Source: Nitrospira sp. UBA2083 (GTDB taxonomy: Bacteria; Nitrospirota; Nitrospiria; Nitrospirales; Nitrospiraceae). From it: a DNA stretch of 41,033 nucleotides. The DNA is taken from positions 549-41,581 of the forward strand of contig DCZN01000015.1 in the NCBI GenBank assembly GCA_002331625.1, written 5' to 3'. Numbering within the stretch: the stretch's first letter is position 1; each line of letters starts with the position of its first letter. The position numbers were made by a program, and so were the translations under genes. Shown piece by piece: positions 34,502-41,033 of the stretch. The notes under the pieces are model-generated. The model had not been told where the DNA came from and did not search any database. It worked only from the letters and a program-made list of their open reading frames with translations.

Positions 34502-36334
34502 ATGCCACCGTTTGTCTTGATCAGTTGTGAATCGTTGGAGAAGAGCTACGGGGTCAAACCGTTGTTCAGGGATCTGTCGCTTGGCCTTTGCGAAGGCGAT
34601 CACGTCGGATTGATCGGTCCCAACGGTTCAGGAAAATCGACGCTACTCAAGATCTTGGCCGGTCTGGAAGAACCAGATCGCGGGACCAGGTCGGTGCGGA
34701 GGCAGCTCCGTATCGGCTATGTACCGCAGGAGCCCGCCTTTGCTGTGCAACATTCGGTGGAAGAGGCATTGTCTCAAGTCCTTCTGGATGAAGGCTTAGA
34801 TCCGCACGAGCATGGAGCACGTCTGGCGAAAGCCCTCAGCCTCGGCGGGTTTGTCCGTTCGGACCAGTCTGTTTCGACGCTGTCGGGGGGATGGAAAAAA
34901 CGGCTGGCGATAGTACGATCCTTGATGTTGGAACCGGACGTGCTACTCCTAGACGAGCCGACCAACCATCTGGATCTGGAGGGGATCCTCTGGTTGGAAG
35001 GACTACTGAAGGCCGAGCCCCGTGCTTTCATCGTCATCAGCCACGATCGTCGTTTCTTGGAAGCCGTGACCACGCGGGTTTGGGAATTGAACCGTCAGTA
35101 CCCCAACGGCCTGTTTGAGGCGAAGGGACGATACAGTGAGTTTCTTGAGCAGCGAGACGCGGCCTTGCAGGCCCAAGCTGACTATCAGGCCTCGTTGGCT
35201 AATCGTGTGCGTCGCGAAGTGGAATGGCTGCGGCGTGGACCCAAGGCCAGAACGACGAAGGCAAAGGCTCGGATTGATCAGGCCGGCCAGATGATCGACG
35301 AGCTGAACGATCTTGAGTCGCGGCAATCGAAGGGGTCGGCGGGGATCGACTTCACCGCCTCAGGGCGACGGTCCAAGAAGCTGATCGAGGTGGTTGGGCT
35401 GAGGAAGTCGATGGGGACGCAACCCATCGTGAGCGATCTGGAATTGCAACTTGGGCCTGGTGAGCGGATCGGGCTGCTCGGGCCGAACGGGAGCGGCAAG
35501 TCCACCTTGCTTAGGCTGCTGGCCGGTACGTTGACGCCCGATGCCGGGACGATCACCCGCGCCGACCGGCTGCGCATCGTGACCTTCGAGCAACATCGCG
35601 ACTCGCTCGATCAGCAAGCGACGTTGCGGCGTGCCCTCGCACCTGCCGGCGGCGATGCCGTCGTGTATCAGGATCGGTCCGTCCATCTGGTCTCCTGGGC
35701 GAAGCGTTTTTTGTTCCGTCCAGAACAGCTGGATCTTCCGGTCTCTCGTCTGTCCGGTGGAGAGCAAGCCCGGGTGCTTCTTGCGCGATTGATGCTGCAG
35801 CCGGCGGATCTGTTGATTCTCGATGAGCCGACCAACGATTTGGATATTCCCACCCTCGATGTGTTGGAAGACAGCCTACTGGAATTTACCGGCGCACTGA
35901 TCCTGGTGACACACGACCGGTGGCTGCTCGATCGTGTCTCTACCAGGCTTCTGGCACTCGATGGAATGGGCCACGCTGAGTGGTTTGCTGACTATGCCCA
36001 GTGGGAAGCCGCGCAGGCGAGAAAGGCGATGGAGGAACGAAAAGCTCAGGGCTCACAGGATCGCGCAGCTCAGGCCGGCCCATCCAAACGGAAGGGCTTG
36101 TCATATAAAGAGCAAAAGGAATGGGACCAGATTGAAGCGAAGATTCTCGAAGCTGAAGAGATGGTCCTGGCCTGCCAAGTTGCGGCCAATGACCCCGCTA
36201 TCACCTCATCAGCCACCGATCTGCAAGAGCGGTATGCTGCACTTCACGCCGCTCAGGCGGAAGTCGAGCGCCTGTACGCACGCTGGACTGAGTTAGATGA
36301 GAAGCGCACCCAGGCCATCAGCCACATGCAGTAG
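34502..36334 (+). CDS. uup: ABC-F family ATPase, Uup-like
   Basis: ABC-F proteins have two ATPase domains and no membrane part; they act on the ribosome (E-site) or, for Uup, are linked to ribosome function and transposon excision control. The 610-residue product has Walker A GPNGSGKST twice (near residues 40 and 325), signatures LSGGWKKR and LSGGEQARVLLARLML, Walker B LLLDEPTNHLDLEG and LILDEPTNDLDIPT, an interdomain linker and a C-terminal lysine/glutamate-rich coiled coil (about 525-605) as in Uup. It begins at ATG 34502, without a strong binding site. Confidence 0.88.
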   Translation: MPPFVLISCESLEKSYGVKPLFRDLSLGLCEGDHVGLIGPNGSGKSTLLKILAGLEEPDRGTRSVRRQLRIGYVPQEPAFAVQHSVEEALSQVLLDEGLDPHEHGARLAKALSLGGFVRSDQSVSTLSGGWKKRLAIVRSLMLEPDVLLLDEPTNHLDLEGILWLEGLLKAEPRAFIVISHDRRFLEAVTTRVWELNRQYPNGLFEAKGRYSEFLEQRDAALQAQADYQASLANRVRREVEWLRRGPKARTTKAKARIDQAGQMIDELNDLESRQSKGSAGIDFTASGRRSKKLIEVVGLRKSMGTQPIVSDLELQLGPGERIGLLGPNGSGKSTLLRLLAGTLTPDAGTITRADRLRIVTFEQHRDSLDQQATLRRALAPAGGDAVVYQDRSVHLVSWAKRFLFRPEQLDLPVSRLSGGEQARVLLARLMLQPADLLILDEPTNDLDIPTLDVLEDSLLEFTGALILVTHDRWLLDRVSTRLLALDGMGHAEWFADYAQWEAAQARKAMEERKAQGSQDRAAQAGPSKRKGLSYKEQKEWDQIEAKILEAEEMVLACQVAANDPAITSSATDLQERYAALHAAQAEVERLYARWTELDEKRTQAISHMQ

Positions 36335-36494
36335 CTGCACCGTCAGAAGCTGATTATCCACCCGCATTGTGTTCACCAGTTTTGGTTCGCCACTAGCCGC
36401 CGGCTCGGTTTTCCGACTGCTTCCTCTACAGTCCTATCTGTTCTTATCCGATAGAGAAGGTAGAAGCCGGTCATAACAGAAAGGACCCTCCACC

Positions 36495-37352
36495 ATGCCC
36501 TCGGCCAGTGAACTGGTTCAGTCTTGCACCACGGTCTTCACCTTACCGGAGATCTACTTCCGTGTGCGAGATGTGGTGGACGATCCCAATTCAACCATGG
36601 ATGACCTGGCAAACGTCTTGAAGCTGGATCCGGCCATCTCGGCTCGACTCCTCCGCATCGTCAATAGCCCCCTCTATGGGTTTCCCAAACAGATCGACAC
36701 GATCTCCCGTGCCGTCAACATCGTCGGGATGCAAGCCATCAACGATCTCGTCACGGCGACGACCGTCGGCAGGACTTTTTCTGGGATGCCAATTCAGCTC
36801 ATGGATGTTCCGACCTTCTGGCGGAAAAGCGTGCTCTGTGCGTTGCTCGCCGGAAAGATCGCCAAGTCCTGTGGTCTGGAGGAGAGCGAACGCTTTTTTA
36901 TCACGGGCTTGCTGCGGGATATCGGTCATCTGGTCCTGTACCAGACGATCCCTCAGCGCGCCCAGTCCGCGTTCATCGAAGCAGGATACCTGGGAGCTGC
37001 TCTGGCTGAGGTGGAGCAGTCCAACTTTGGGTCTGACTTTGCCGAAGTGGGTGCCGAACTCATCAAGTCTTGGGGGATGCCTGTCCAGATTGAACAGGCC
37101 GTCCGCTGCCAGTTCTGCCCGAACGATGCAGGGGAATTCATCATTTATGCGTCGATCGTCAACTTGGCCGGTGTCGTTACGGACTACGAAGAACTTGAGC
37201 CAAACCAGAAGCCCGCCACAGTGCCGTTCAATCCTCAAGCTATCACAGCCACAGGATTCGAGCCGGCCAGTCTTCCCACCGTGCTGGCCGATGCCCATGC
37301 CCAACTTCAGGACACATTGGCCCTCGTCCAGCCCCATGCCCTGGCTGCCTAG
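36495..37352 (+). CDS. HDOD domain signalling protein
   Basis: The 285-residue product carries an HDOD domain over about residues 15-205: LANVLKLDPAISARLLRIVN, SPLYGFPKQIDTISRAVNIV and the later GLLRDIGHLVLYQTIP. HDOD proteins derive from HD phosphohydrolases, usually without catalysis, and take part in signalling, motility or virulence control; the specific role is not evident. No additional output domain follows, only a short tail. The ATG at 36495 follows AGAAAGGA at 36478-36485. A long antisense frame overlaps it but is not supported. Confidence 0.88.
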   Translation: MPSASELVQSCTTVFTLPEIYFRVRDVVDDPNSTMDDLANVLKLDPAISARLLRIVNSPLYGFPKQIDTISRAVNIVGMQAINDLVTATTVGRTFSGMPIQLMDVPTFWRKSVLCALLAGKIAKSCGLEESERFFITGLLRDIGHLVLYQTIPQRAQSAFIEAGYLGAALAEVEQSNFGSDFAEVGAELIKSWGMPVQIEQAVRCQFCPNDAGEFIIYASIVNLAGVVTDYEELEPNQKPATVPFNPQAITATGFEPASLPTVLADAHAQLQDTLALVQPHALAA

Positions 37353-37453
37353 CGAATCTGGAAGGTCCGGCCCAGACATGGCTTGAACCGAGCAATCCCC
37401 CCTTTCGTGGGCTTTCCTTGTATCAGTGATATCCCGTTGGGTAAGCTCCACAG

Positions 37454-38197
37454 ATGTTCGATTTGCTGACCAATGTGTTTCTCTCTGAGTGGATGGCGAT
37501 CTATTGGGGGATCGGCCTGCTCTTTTTTGCGGCGGAATGGTGGCGGCCATCGCGCCCAGTCCAATACCGGCAGGTGCTCCTCCAAGATGTGGCAGCCTTT
37601 ATTGCTTACCAAATCTTTTTCCTTCTTGCCGCCCAGGTAACGAATTGGCTTTCCTTTCCGCACTACTCCTACTGGCGGTGGCAAGCGCTGCCGTTTGCCG
37701 TCAAGGTAGTAGTCTTCTTCCTGGTCCTTGATGGACTAGCCTACTGGATGCATCGGTTCTGGCACACCCCATGGGTTTGGCCGATCCACCGGTGGCACCA
37801 TTCCGCAAAAGAGTTGTACTGGCTGGCTGGGATTCGGGCGAGCCTTCCGCAAGTCATCCTGGCCGGAGTCCCCTACCTGCTGGCCTTTCCCCTCCTGAAG
37901 CCGGTACCCGCCCTCTTTTTCCCGATCTATTCCTATATCATGGTCCTGACGAATAACTGGATGCACATGAACATCACCTGGCAATCCACGGCGCTGGAGT
38001 GGTTCTTTGTTACCCCTCGGTACCACCGGGTACATCACCTCAAACAGATTGGGGAGGCAGGGGCGAATTTCGGGGTGCTCTTTACAATCTGGGATCGATG
38101 GTTCGGCACCTATGTGGATCCCGAGCAGGTAGATTCAACGGGGGAATACGGGATTCAGGAAGCGGTTCATCCGGTCCGCATGGCGATCGGAGTCTAA
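37454..38197 (+). CDS. Fatty-acid hydroxylase / sterol desaturase family membrane enzyme
   Basis: The 247-residue product is a membrane protein with the three histidine clusters of the di-iron hydroxylase/desaturase family: MHRFWH, HRWHHS and YHRVHH, placed around and after hydrophobic helices (for example FAVKVVVFFLVLDGLAYW). These clusters bind two irons and hydroxylate or desaturate lipids using oxygen; the substrate is not predictable from sequence. The ATG is at 37454 and the previous gap of 101 bp has no clear promoter. It converges with the antitoxin pseudogene. Confidence 0.88.
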   Translation: MFDLLTNVFLSEWMAIYWGIGLLFFAAEWWRPSRPVQYRQVLLQDVAAFIAYQIFFLLAAQVTNWLSFPHYSYWRWQALPFAVKVVVFFLVLDGLAYWMHRFWHTPWVWPIHRWHHSAKELYWLAGIRASLPQVILAGVPYLLAFPLLKPVPALFFPIYSYIMVLTNNWMHMNITWQSTALEWFFVTPRYHRVHHLKQIGEAGANFGVLFTIWDRWFGTYVDPEQVDSTGEYGIQEAVHPVRMAIGV

Positions 38198-38244
38198 CGA
38201 GACTCTCAGCCATGTGGGACGATTGGATTGTGGACGAGGGCATT

Positions 38245-38267
38245 TCACGATAGGCGAGCTATCGTGA
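38245..38267. repeat. Perfect 9-bp hairpin between convergent reading frames
   Basis: TCACGATAG (38245-38253) pairs exactly with CTATCGTGA (38259-38267) around a GCGAG loop. It lies 47 bp after the desaturase-family gene and just downstream of the minus-strand antitoxin remnant. Neither side has a T-run, so it is a hairpin at a convergent junction and at most a weak terminator. Confidence 0.55.
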
Positions 38268-38283
38268 TGCACAGTAGGAGGTG

Positions 38284-38635
38284 TCATAAAGCATCCCTGC
38301 GCATTTTGACCCTTTCTGCTGATGGTCTGCAACGCCTGGCGTTTCTTGCCTGGGGCGAACGACTCACCAAGAATGTCCTCGAGTGAGAGCCATTTCTTGC
38401 CGGCCTTGTACCGGCCTTGTAGAAGGCACGGCTCTTAGCAATCTGCGTCATGAGGATAGGATCCTTCAGGATATTAGGCGTCTCCTTGATCCGTACATAC
38501 ACCTGGACATTCACGAGCACAGCAGCCCGCTGATTGCCATCCATAACCACAACCTCATTCTCGCGTTCCTCTGTGCTAGCTCCCAACTCTGGCAGCCTCG
38601 TTTTGACCTCTGACTAATGGCAAAATGTCTGTCAT
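38284..38635 (-). pseudogene. Phd/YefM-type antitoxin, frameshifted
   Basis: On the minus strand an ATG at 38635 opens MTDILPL. After one extra base near 38614 the frame continues SEVKTRLPELGASTEERENE and then VVVMDGNQRAAVLV, a typical Phd/YefM antitoxin N-terminus. The protein goes on through NILKDPILMTQIAKSRAFYKAG. There an exact 11-bp tandem duplication (CCGGCCTTGTA on the plus strand at 38400-38410 and 38411-38421) shifts the frame; deleting one copy restores KAGKKWLSLEDILGES, the expected C-terminal motif. The repaired product would be about 90 residues. No toxin gene follows, so it is an orphan remnant. Family membership is by pattern; the two lesions are seen directly. Confidence 0.8.
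38400..38421. repeat. 11-bp tandem duplication inside the antitoxin remnant
   Basis: CCGGCCTTGTA occurs twice in direct contact (38400-38410 and 38411-38421). Eleven bases is not a multiple of three, so it breaks the minus-strand frame, and removing one copy rejoins the two halves of an antitoxin-like protein. Confidence 0.95.
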
Positions 38636-38750
38636 TATACACTCTCACTCTTTGAGGAGCCCGAATTCTGCTCGTCAGGATAGAGCAGGGGAGCGGAGGG
38701 TAGTCAACTGCCTGTCCAATGAGATGGAGACGCCACGAAGAAGAGACAAT

Positions 38751-38903
38751 ATGGTAAATGGGGGAAGAGTTGTGAAAAATGAAATTATTTTCTTGCTGGG
38801 GGCTGGGGCATCGGCGGATGCCGGAATGCCTACAGCAGGCCCAGAGATACCCTTCTCGCCAAGATTCTGTTGGTCATCAACTCAGAGCAGGCGGTCTGGA
38901 TAG
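38751..38903 (+). pseudogene. SIR2-like gene, N-terminal stub
   Basis: From an ATG at 38751 (with AAGAAGAGA just upstream) the frame reads MVNGGRVVKNEIIFLLGAG and continues ASADAGMPTA. The FLLGAGASADAGMPTA string is the NAD-binding glycine-rich start of SIR2-like domains. After about 29 residues the similarity ends, near 38837, and the frame runs on into the antisense of the neighbouring phosphodiesterase gene until 38903. The rest of the domain is missing, so the gene is truncated. SIR2-like proteins of this kind often belong to phage-defence systems; here no partner remains. Confidence 0.65.
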
Positions 38904-39550
38904 TCGGAGACGATGCCGTCGATGCCCATGGCTTTAGCTGTTTGGATGTCGGCTGGTTCGTTGACGGTGTAGACGAAGACTCGGAGCGAGTGATCGTGAA
39001 GCGCTTTGAGAAATGAAGGTGTGAGCGTCTCGAACGGGATGCCGACATGGGTGGCCTGAGCGTCTTTCGCAAAGGCCGTTCGATTGACGGGGATGGCTTC
39101 AATGAGGGCCATGGTCTGAGCCTGTGGCTCTTCACGACGGACCGCGAGCAATTCATCGTGGAGGAAGGAAGCGTAGATGACGGGCCCACTAAACTGGACC
39201 TCCTGGACGGTGCGGCAGGTCTGCTTGGCAATGCCTTCTGCCTTGATCTCGATCAGTACGCCGGTCCGCCCTGACCCCGTGCGGAGTGCGTCAGCTAACA
39301 GTGGGAGGGGTTGCCCGTCGTAGCCTGTGAATCGTTTGACGTCGTTCCAGAGATGGTGCGCAATGGGGCCATGGCCGTTGGTCGTTCGGTCGAGCGTCGC
39401 ATCGTGCAGCAAGACCAACTGGCCGTCGCGCGTTGCTCGCACATCGAACTCCACCAGATGTGCGTGGAGGGCGATGCCGCGCTCTATGGCGGCAAGAGTG
39501 TTTTCCGGTGCGTGACCATGTGCGCCGCGATGGCCGATGCGCAAGATCAC
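38882..39550 (-). CDS. Glycerophosphodiester phosphodiesterase
   Basis: The 222-residue enzyme of the GDPD family hydrolyses glycerophosphodiesters to glycerol-3-phosphate and an alcohol. Motifs visible are GHRGAHGHAPENTLAAI at the N-terminus, EFDVRATRDGQLVLLHDATL with the acid/histidine pair, RTTNG and, near the end, VYTVNEPADIQTAKAMGIDG. There is no signal peptide, so it is likely cytoplasmic. It starts with GTG at 39550 behind a strong GGGAGGAG site. All catalytic residues seem present, so it is intact between decayed neighbours. Confidence 0.94.
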   Translation of the reverse strand: MILRIGHRGAHGHAPENTLAAIERGIALHAHLVEFDVRATRDGQLVLLHDATLDRTTNGHGPIAHHLWNDVKRFTGYDGQPLPLLADALRTGSGRTGVLIEIKAEGIAKQTCRTVQEVQFSGPVIYASFLHDELLAVRREEPQAQTMALIEAIPVNRTAFAKDAQATHVGIPFETLTPSFLKALHDHSLRVFVYTVNEPADIQTAKAMGIDGIVSDYPDRLL

Positions 39551-39630
39551 TCCACTCCTCCCTCGCGTGAGGCTGAATTCGCCGGAATTGTGCCCCTAGG
39601 TATAGGGCAGAGCTGAGCACATTTCGAGAT

Positions 39631-40731
39631 TCACAGGTTGATCTGGTAATGAGTGCTCCGGCCGCCGCCGGTCGGCACGAAAATACCCTTCTCCGCCAGA
39701 TCTTGGAGGTCGCGTGTGGCGGTGGCCTTCGATGTGCCTGCAATGGACATATATTTCTTGGCACTCATGCCACCCTCAAAGCCTTGGGGACCTTCTTTCA
39801 GCATTCGCCGAAGAATCTGCATCTGACGTTCGTTGAGTTGGCCCTTAAAGCGGTCGAATAGCCGTGTTTTTCGTAGTGTAACGTCGATGTGCTCTTCGGC
39901 TTGGACTTGCGCCTCAAGGGCGATCTTTACGAACCAGGTGATCCAAGCGGTGATTTCGTCGGCCTGCTGCGCGTGCTGTAATGCGTCATAATACTCGTTC
40001 CGCTTGGCCTCAATTGCCCATGAGAGGCTGAGCAACACAGGCCGTCCGAGACCTTGAGACAATGCTTTTTCGGACAAGGCGCGTCCGATCCGGCCGTTAC
40101 CGTCTTCGAACGGATGAATCGATTCAAAATAAAGGTGAGCAATCGCCGAGCGCACGACGGCTTTCTTGATGGGTTGTGTTCCATCAGGAACGGTGTCGTT
40201 GAACCATTCGATGAAACGTGCCATCTCACGCGGAACGGTCGATGACGGCGATGCCTCAAAATGAACGGTCTCATGTCCAATCGGCCCAGAGATGACCTGC
40301 ATCGGTTCTGTATAGGCTCTCCACTGCCCGGGCTGGATACCTCGGTGTCCCGTCATGATCATCCGATGCCACTCGAACAACTTCTCCTCTGAAAGAGGAG
40401 CTGCAAAGCTCTGACGGACATCAGTCATCAGAGTTGCGATGCCAATGGCTCTTTTGTCACCGGTCGGCGCATCCTTTGTGAGGCCCAGGTTCCTGCGGAT
40501 GGACGATAAGACATCTCTTCGACTGAAGAGCTCTCCCTCAATCGCGGAAGTCTTGAGGGCCTCGGTTGCCATTAAGTCGATGGCGGCTTCAGTTTGGGCC
40601 TCGGCCGATAAGCCTTTGGCGAGGCCGCTGATGTACCCAGTTTTTTCCGCAAACGAAAGGAGAGTATCCTCTAGACCTAATGGCTCATAGTGGAATAGTG
40701 GCCAATCGTTCCGTTGCCAGTTGTAGCTCAT
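39631..40731 (-). CDS. Fic family AMP-transferase with C-terminal winged helix
   Basis: Fic proteins usually transfer AMP from ATP to hydroxyl side chains of target proteins. The product (366 residues from the ATG at 40731) has an N-terminal YNWQRNDWPLFHYEP segment like the DUF4172 region, the inhibitory-helix motif TSAIEG (pattern S/T-x3-E-G), the core HPFEDGNGRIGR with catalytic histidine, and a C-terminal winged-helix part (SKATATRDLQDLAEKGIFV). The N-terminal inhibitory motif makes it a class II, self-inhibited Fic. The ATG at 40761 would add ten residues but overlaps a repeat half-site. No antitoxin gene is adjacent. Confidence 0.92.
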   Translation of the reverse strand: MSYNWQRNDWPLFHYEPLGLEDTLLSFAEKTGYISGLAKGLSAEAQTEAAIDLMATEALKTSAIEGELFSRRDVLSSIRRNLGLTKDAPTGDKRAIGIATLMTDVRQSFAAPLSEEKLFEWHRMIMTGHRGIQPGQWRAYTEPMQVISGPIGHETVHFEASPSSTVPREMARFIEWFNDTVPDGTQPIKKAVVRSAIAHLYFESIHPFEDGNGRIGRALSEKALSQGLGRPVLLSLSWAIEAKRNEYYDALQHAQQADEITAWITWFVKIALEAQVQAEEHIDVTLRKTRLFDRFKGQLNERQMQILRRMLKEGPQGFEGGMSAKKYMSIAGTSKATATRDLQDLAEKGIFVPTGGGRSTHYQINL

Positions 40732-40752
40732 GAACCAATTTATATCAGTTAA

Positions 40753-40805
40753 TCGGCTCATGAAAATATTAAAATGTGAGCCGAATATAAATGATATTCG
40801 GCTCA
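40753..40805. promoter_or_regulatory. Candidate operator upstream of fic: 12-bp inverted repeat plus extra half-site
   Basis: TGAGCCGAATAT (40777-40788) and ATATTCGGCTCA (40794-40805) form a perfect 12-bp inverted repeat with a 5-base centre. A third copy of the core TCGGCTCA lies at 40753-40760, between the repeat and the fic start. The spacing suggests binding of a dimer plus a further protomer. The Fic protein has its own winged helix, so autoregulation is plausible but not shown. Confidence 0.6.
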
Positions 40806-40990
40806 GTCATCCATCATTGACCAGAATGAGTTTTAAGCAGTGTACTGGTATCCAGTCGAAAAGATCGAGTTCAACAGATTTTAGGGTGATGGACATACCT
40901 GAGGGCGTACCGTCGAAGGGACCAATGTGGGATGAGCGAGAGAAGTTTCTTATAACTCATGGAAGTTTTAGAGGCTGATCGCTTTGCTGG
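40762..40990. other. Region upstream of fic without a recognised gene
   Basis: Apart from the inverted repeat, these 229 bases hold only short open frames on either strand with no family I recognise. The stretch 40745-40800 is clearly more AT-rich than the rest of the window. No reliable -35/-10 pair was identified for fic. Confidence 0.5.
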
Positions 40991-41033
40991 TTACAGCCGT
41001 CCGAACGTCCGTTCGAAGAATTCTTTGGTGAGT
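40991..41033 (-). CDS. 3' end of an unidentified gene running in from the right edge
   Basis: On the minus strand the last 13 codons before a TAA at 40991-40993 read LTKEFFERTFGRL. This looks like the C-terminus of a longer protein whose body lies outside the window, but 13 residues are too few to name it. It would lie in the same orientation as fic and upstream of it. Confidence 0.35.
   Translation of the reverse strand, partial: LTKEFFERTFGRL

Noticed and set aside
36591..37550. A 319-codon open frame on the minus strand opposite the HDOD gene
   Set aside because: Its translation is low-complexity and matches no family, while the plus strand encodes a clear HDOD protein with a ribosome binding site. 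It is a shadow of the real gene.
38625..38750. N-terminal extension of the SIR2-like stub back to 38625
   Set aside because: The frame is open, but its translation is unlike SIR2 proteins and the ATG at 38751 has a ribosome binding site directly upstream.
40730..40978. Plus-strand open frame of 82 codons upstream of fic
   Set aside because: No family similarity, no ribosome binding site, and its first part lies antisense to the fic start and operator repeat.

Overview
The window looks like a chromosome segment of a Gram-negative, diderm bacterium, most probably a Nitrospira-like member of the Nitrospirota. This is an inference from gene content and protein sequence character (lptCAB next to rpoN, type IV pilus genes, no PTS genes beside rapZ, many GTG starts). 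No 16S or other decisive marker is present.

Region 1 (1-16821) is one long plus-strand block: the 3' part of tuf, then S10-L3-L4-L23-L2-S19-L22-S3-L16-L29-S17-L14-L24-L5-S14-S8-L6-L18-S5-L30-L15-secY-adk-map-infA-L36-S13-S11-S4-rpoA-L17. This is the fused S10, spc and alpha gene clusters with tight spacing or overlapping stops and starts. It ends at a perfect 15-bp stem terminator after rplQ. It supplies most of the ribosome, the Sec translocon channel and the RNA polymerase alpha subunit.

Region 2 (16845-21743) holds lptC-lptA-lptB (lipopolysaccharide export), rpoN (sigma-54), hpf (ribosome hibernation) and rapZ. ptsN, usually found between hpf and rapZ in proteobacteria, is absent. Region 3 (21804-27093) starts with a strong sigma-70 promoter and a 70-residue MerR-like DNA-binding protein. 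It continues with pilM-N-O-P-Q, the type IV pilus alignment complex and secretin, and closes with a hairpin terminator. A perfect 12-bp palindrome lies between the promoter and the start of the MerR-like gene.

Region 4 (27173-32415) is metabolic: aroB, glutamine-dependent NAD synthetase, then glnB (PII) and glnA behind a sigma-70-like promoter and a 139-nt leader. Region 5 (32461-38197) has mixed single genes: an exported surface-adhesin-E-like protein on the minus strand, a two-CBS-domain protein, a four-helix membrane protein, an ABC-F ATPase of the Uup type, an HDOD protein and a fatty-acid-hydroxylase/sterol-desaturase family membrane enzyme.

Region 6 (38198-41033) is accessory and partly decayed. 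It contains a Phd/YefM-type antitoxin pseudogene broken by an 11-bp tandem duplication and a second frame slip, a stub of a SIR2-like gene that stops after its glycine-rich motif, an intact glycerophosphodiester phosphodiesterase, and an intact class II Fic protein whose upstream region has a perfect 12-bp inverted repeat plus a third half-site. A 13-codon 3' end of another minus-strand reading frame lies at the right edge. No tRNA, rRNA, CRISPR array or intact mobile element was seen.
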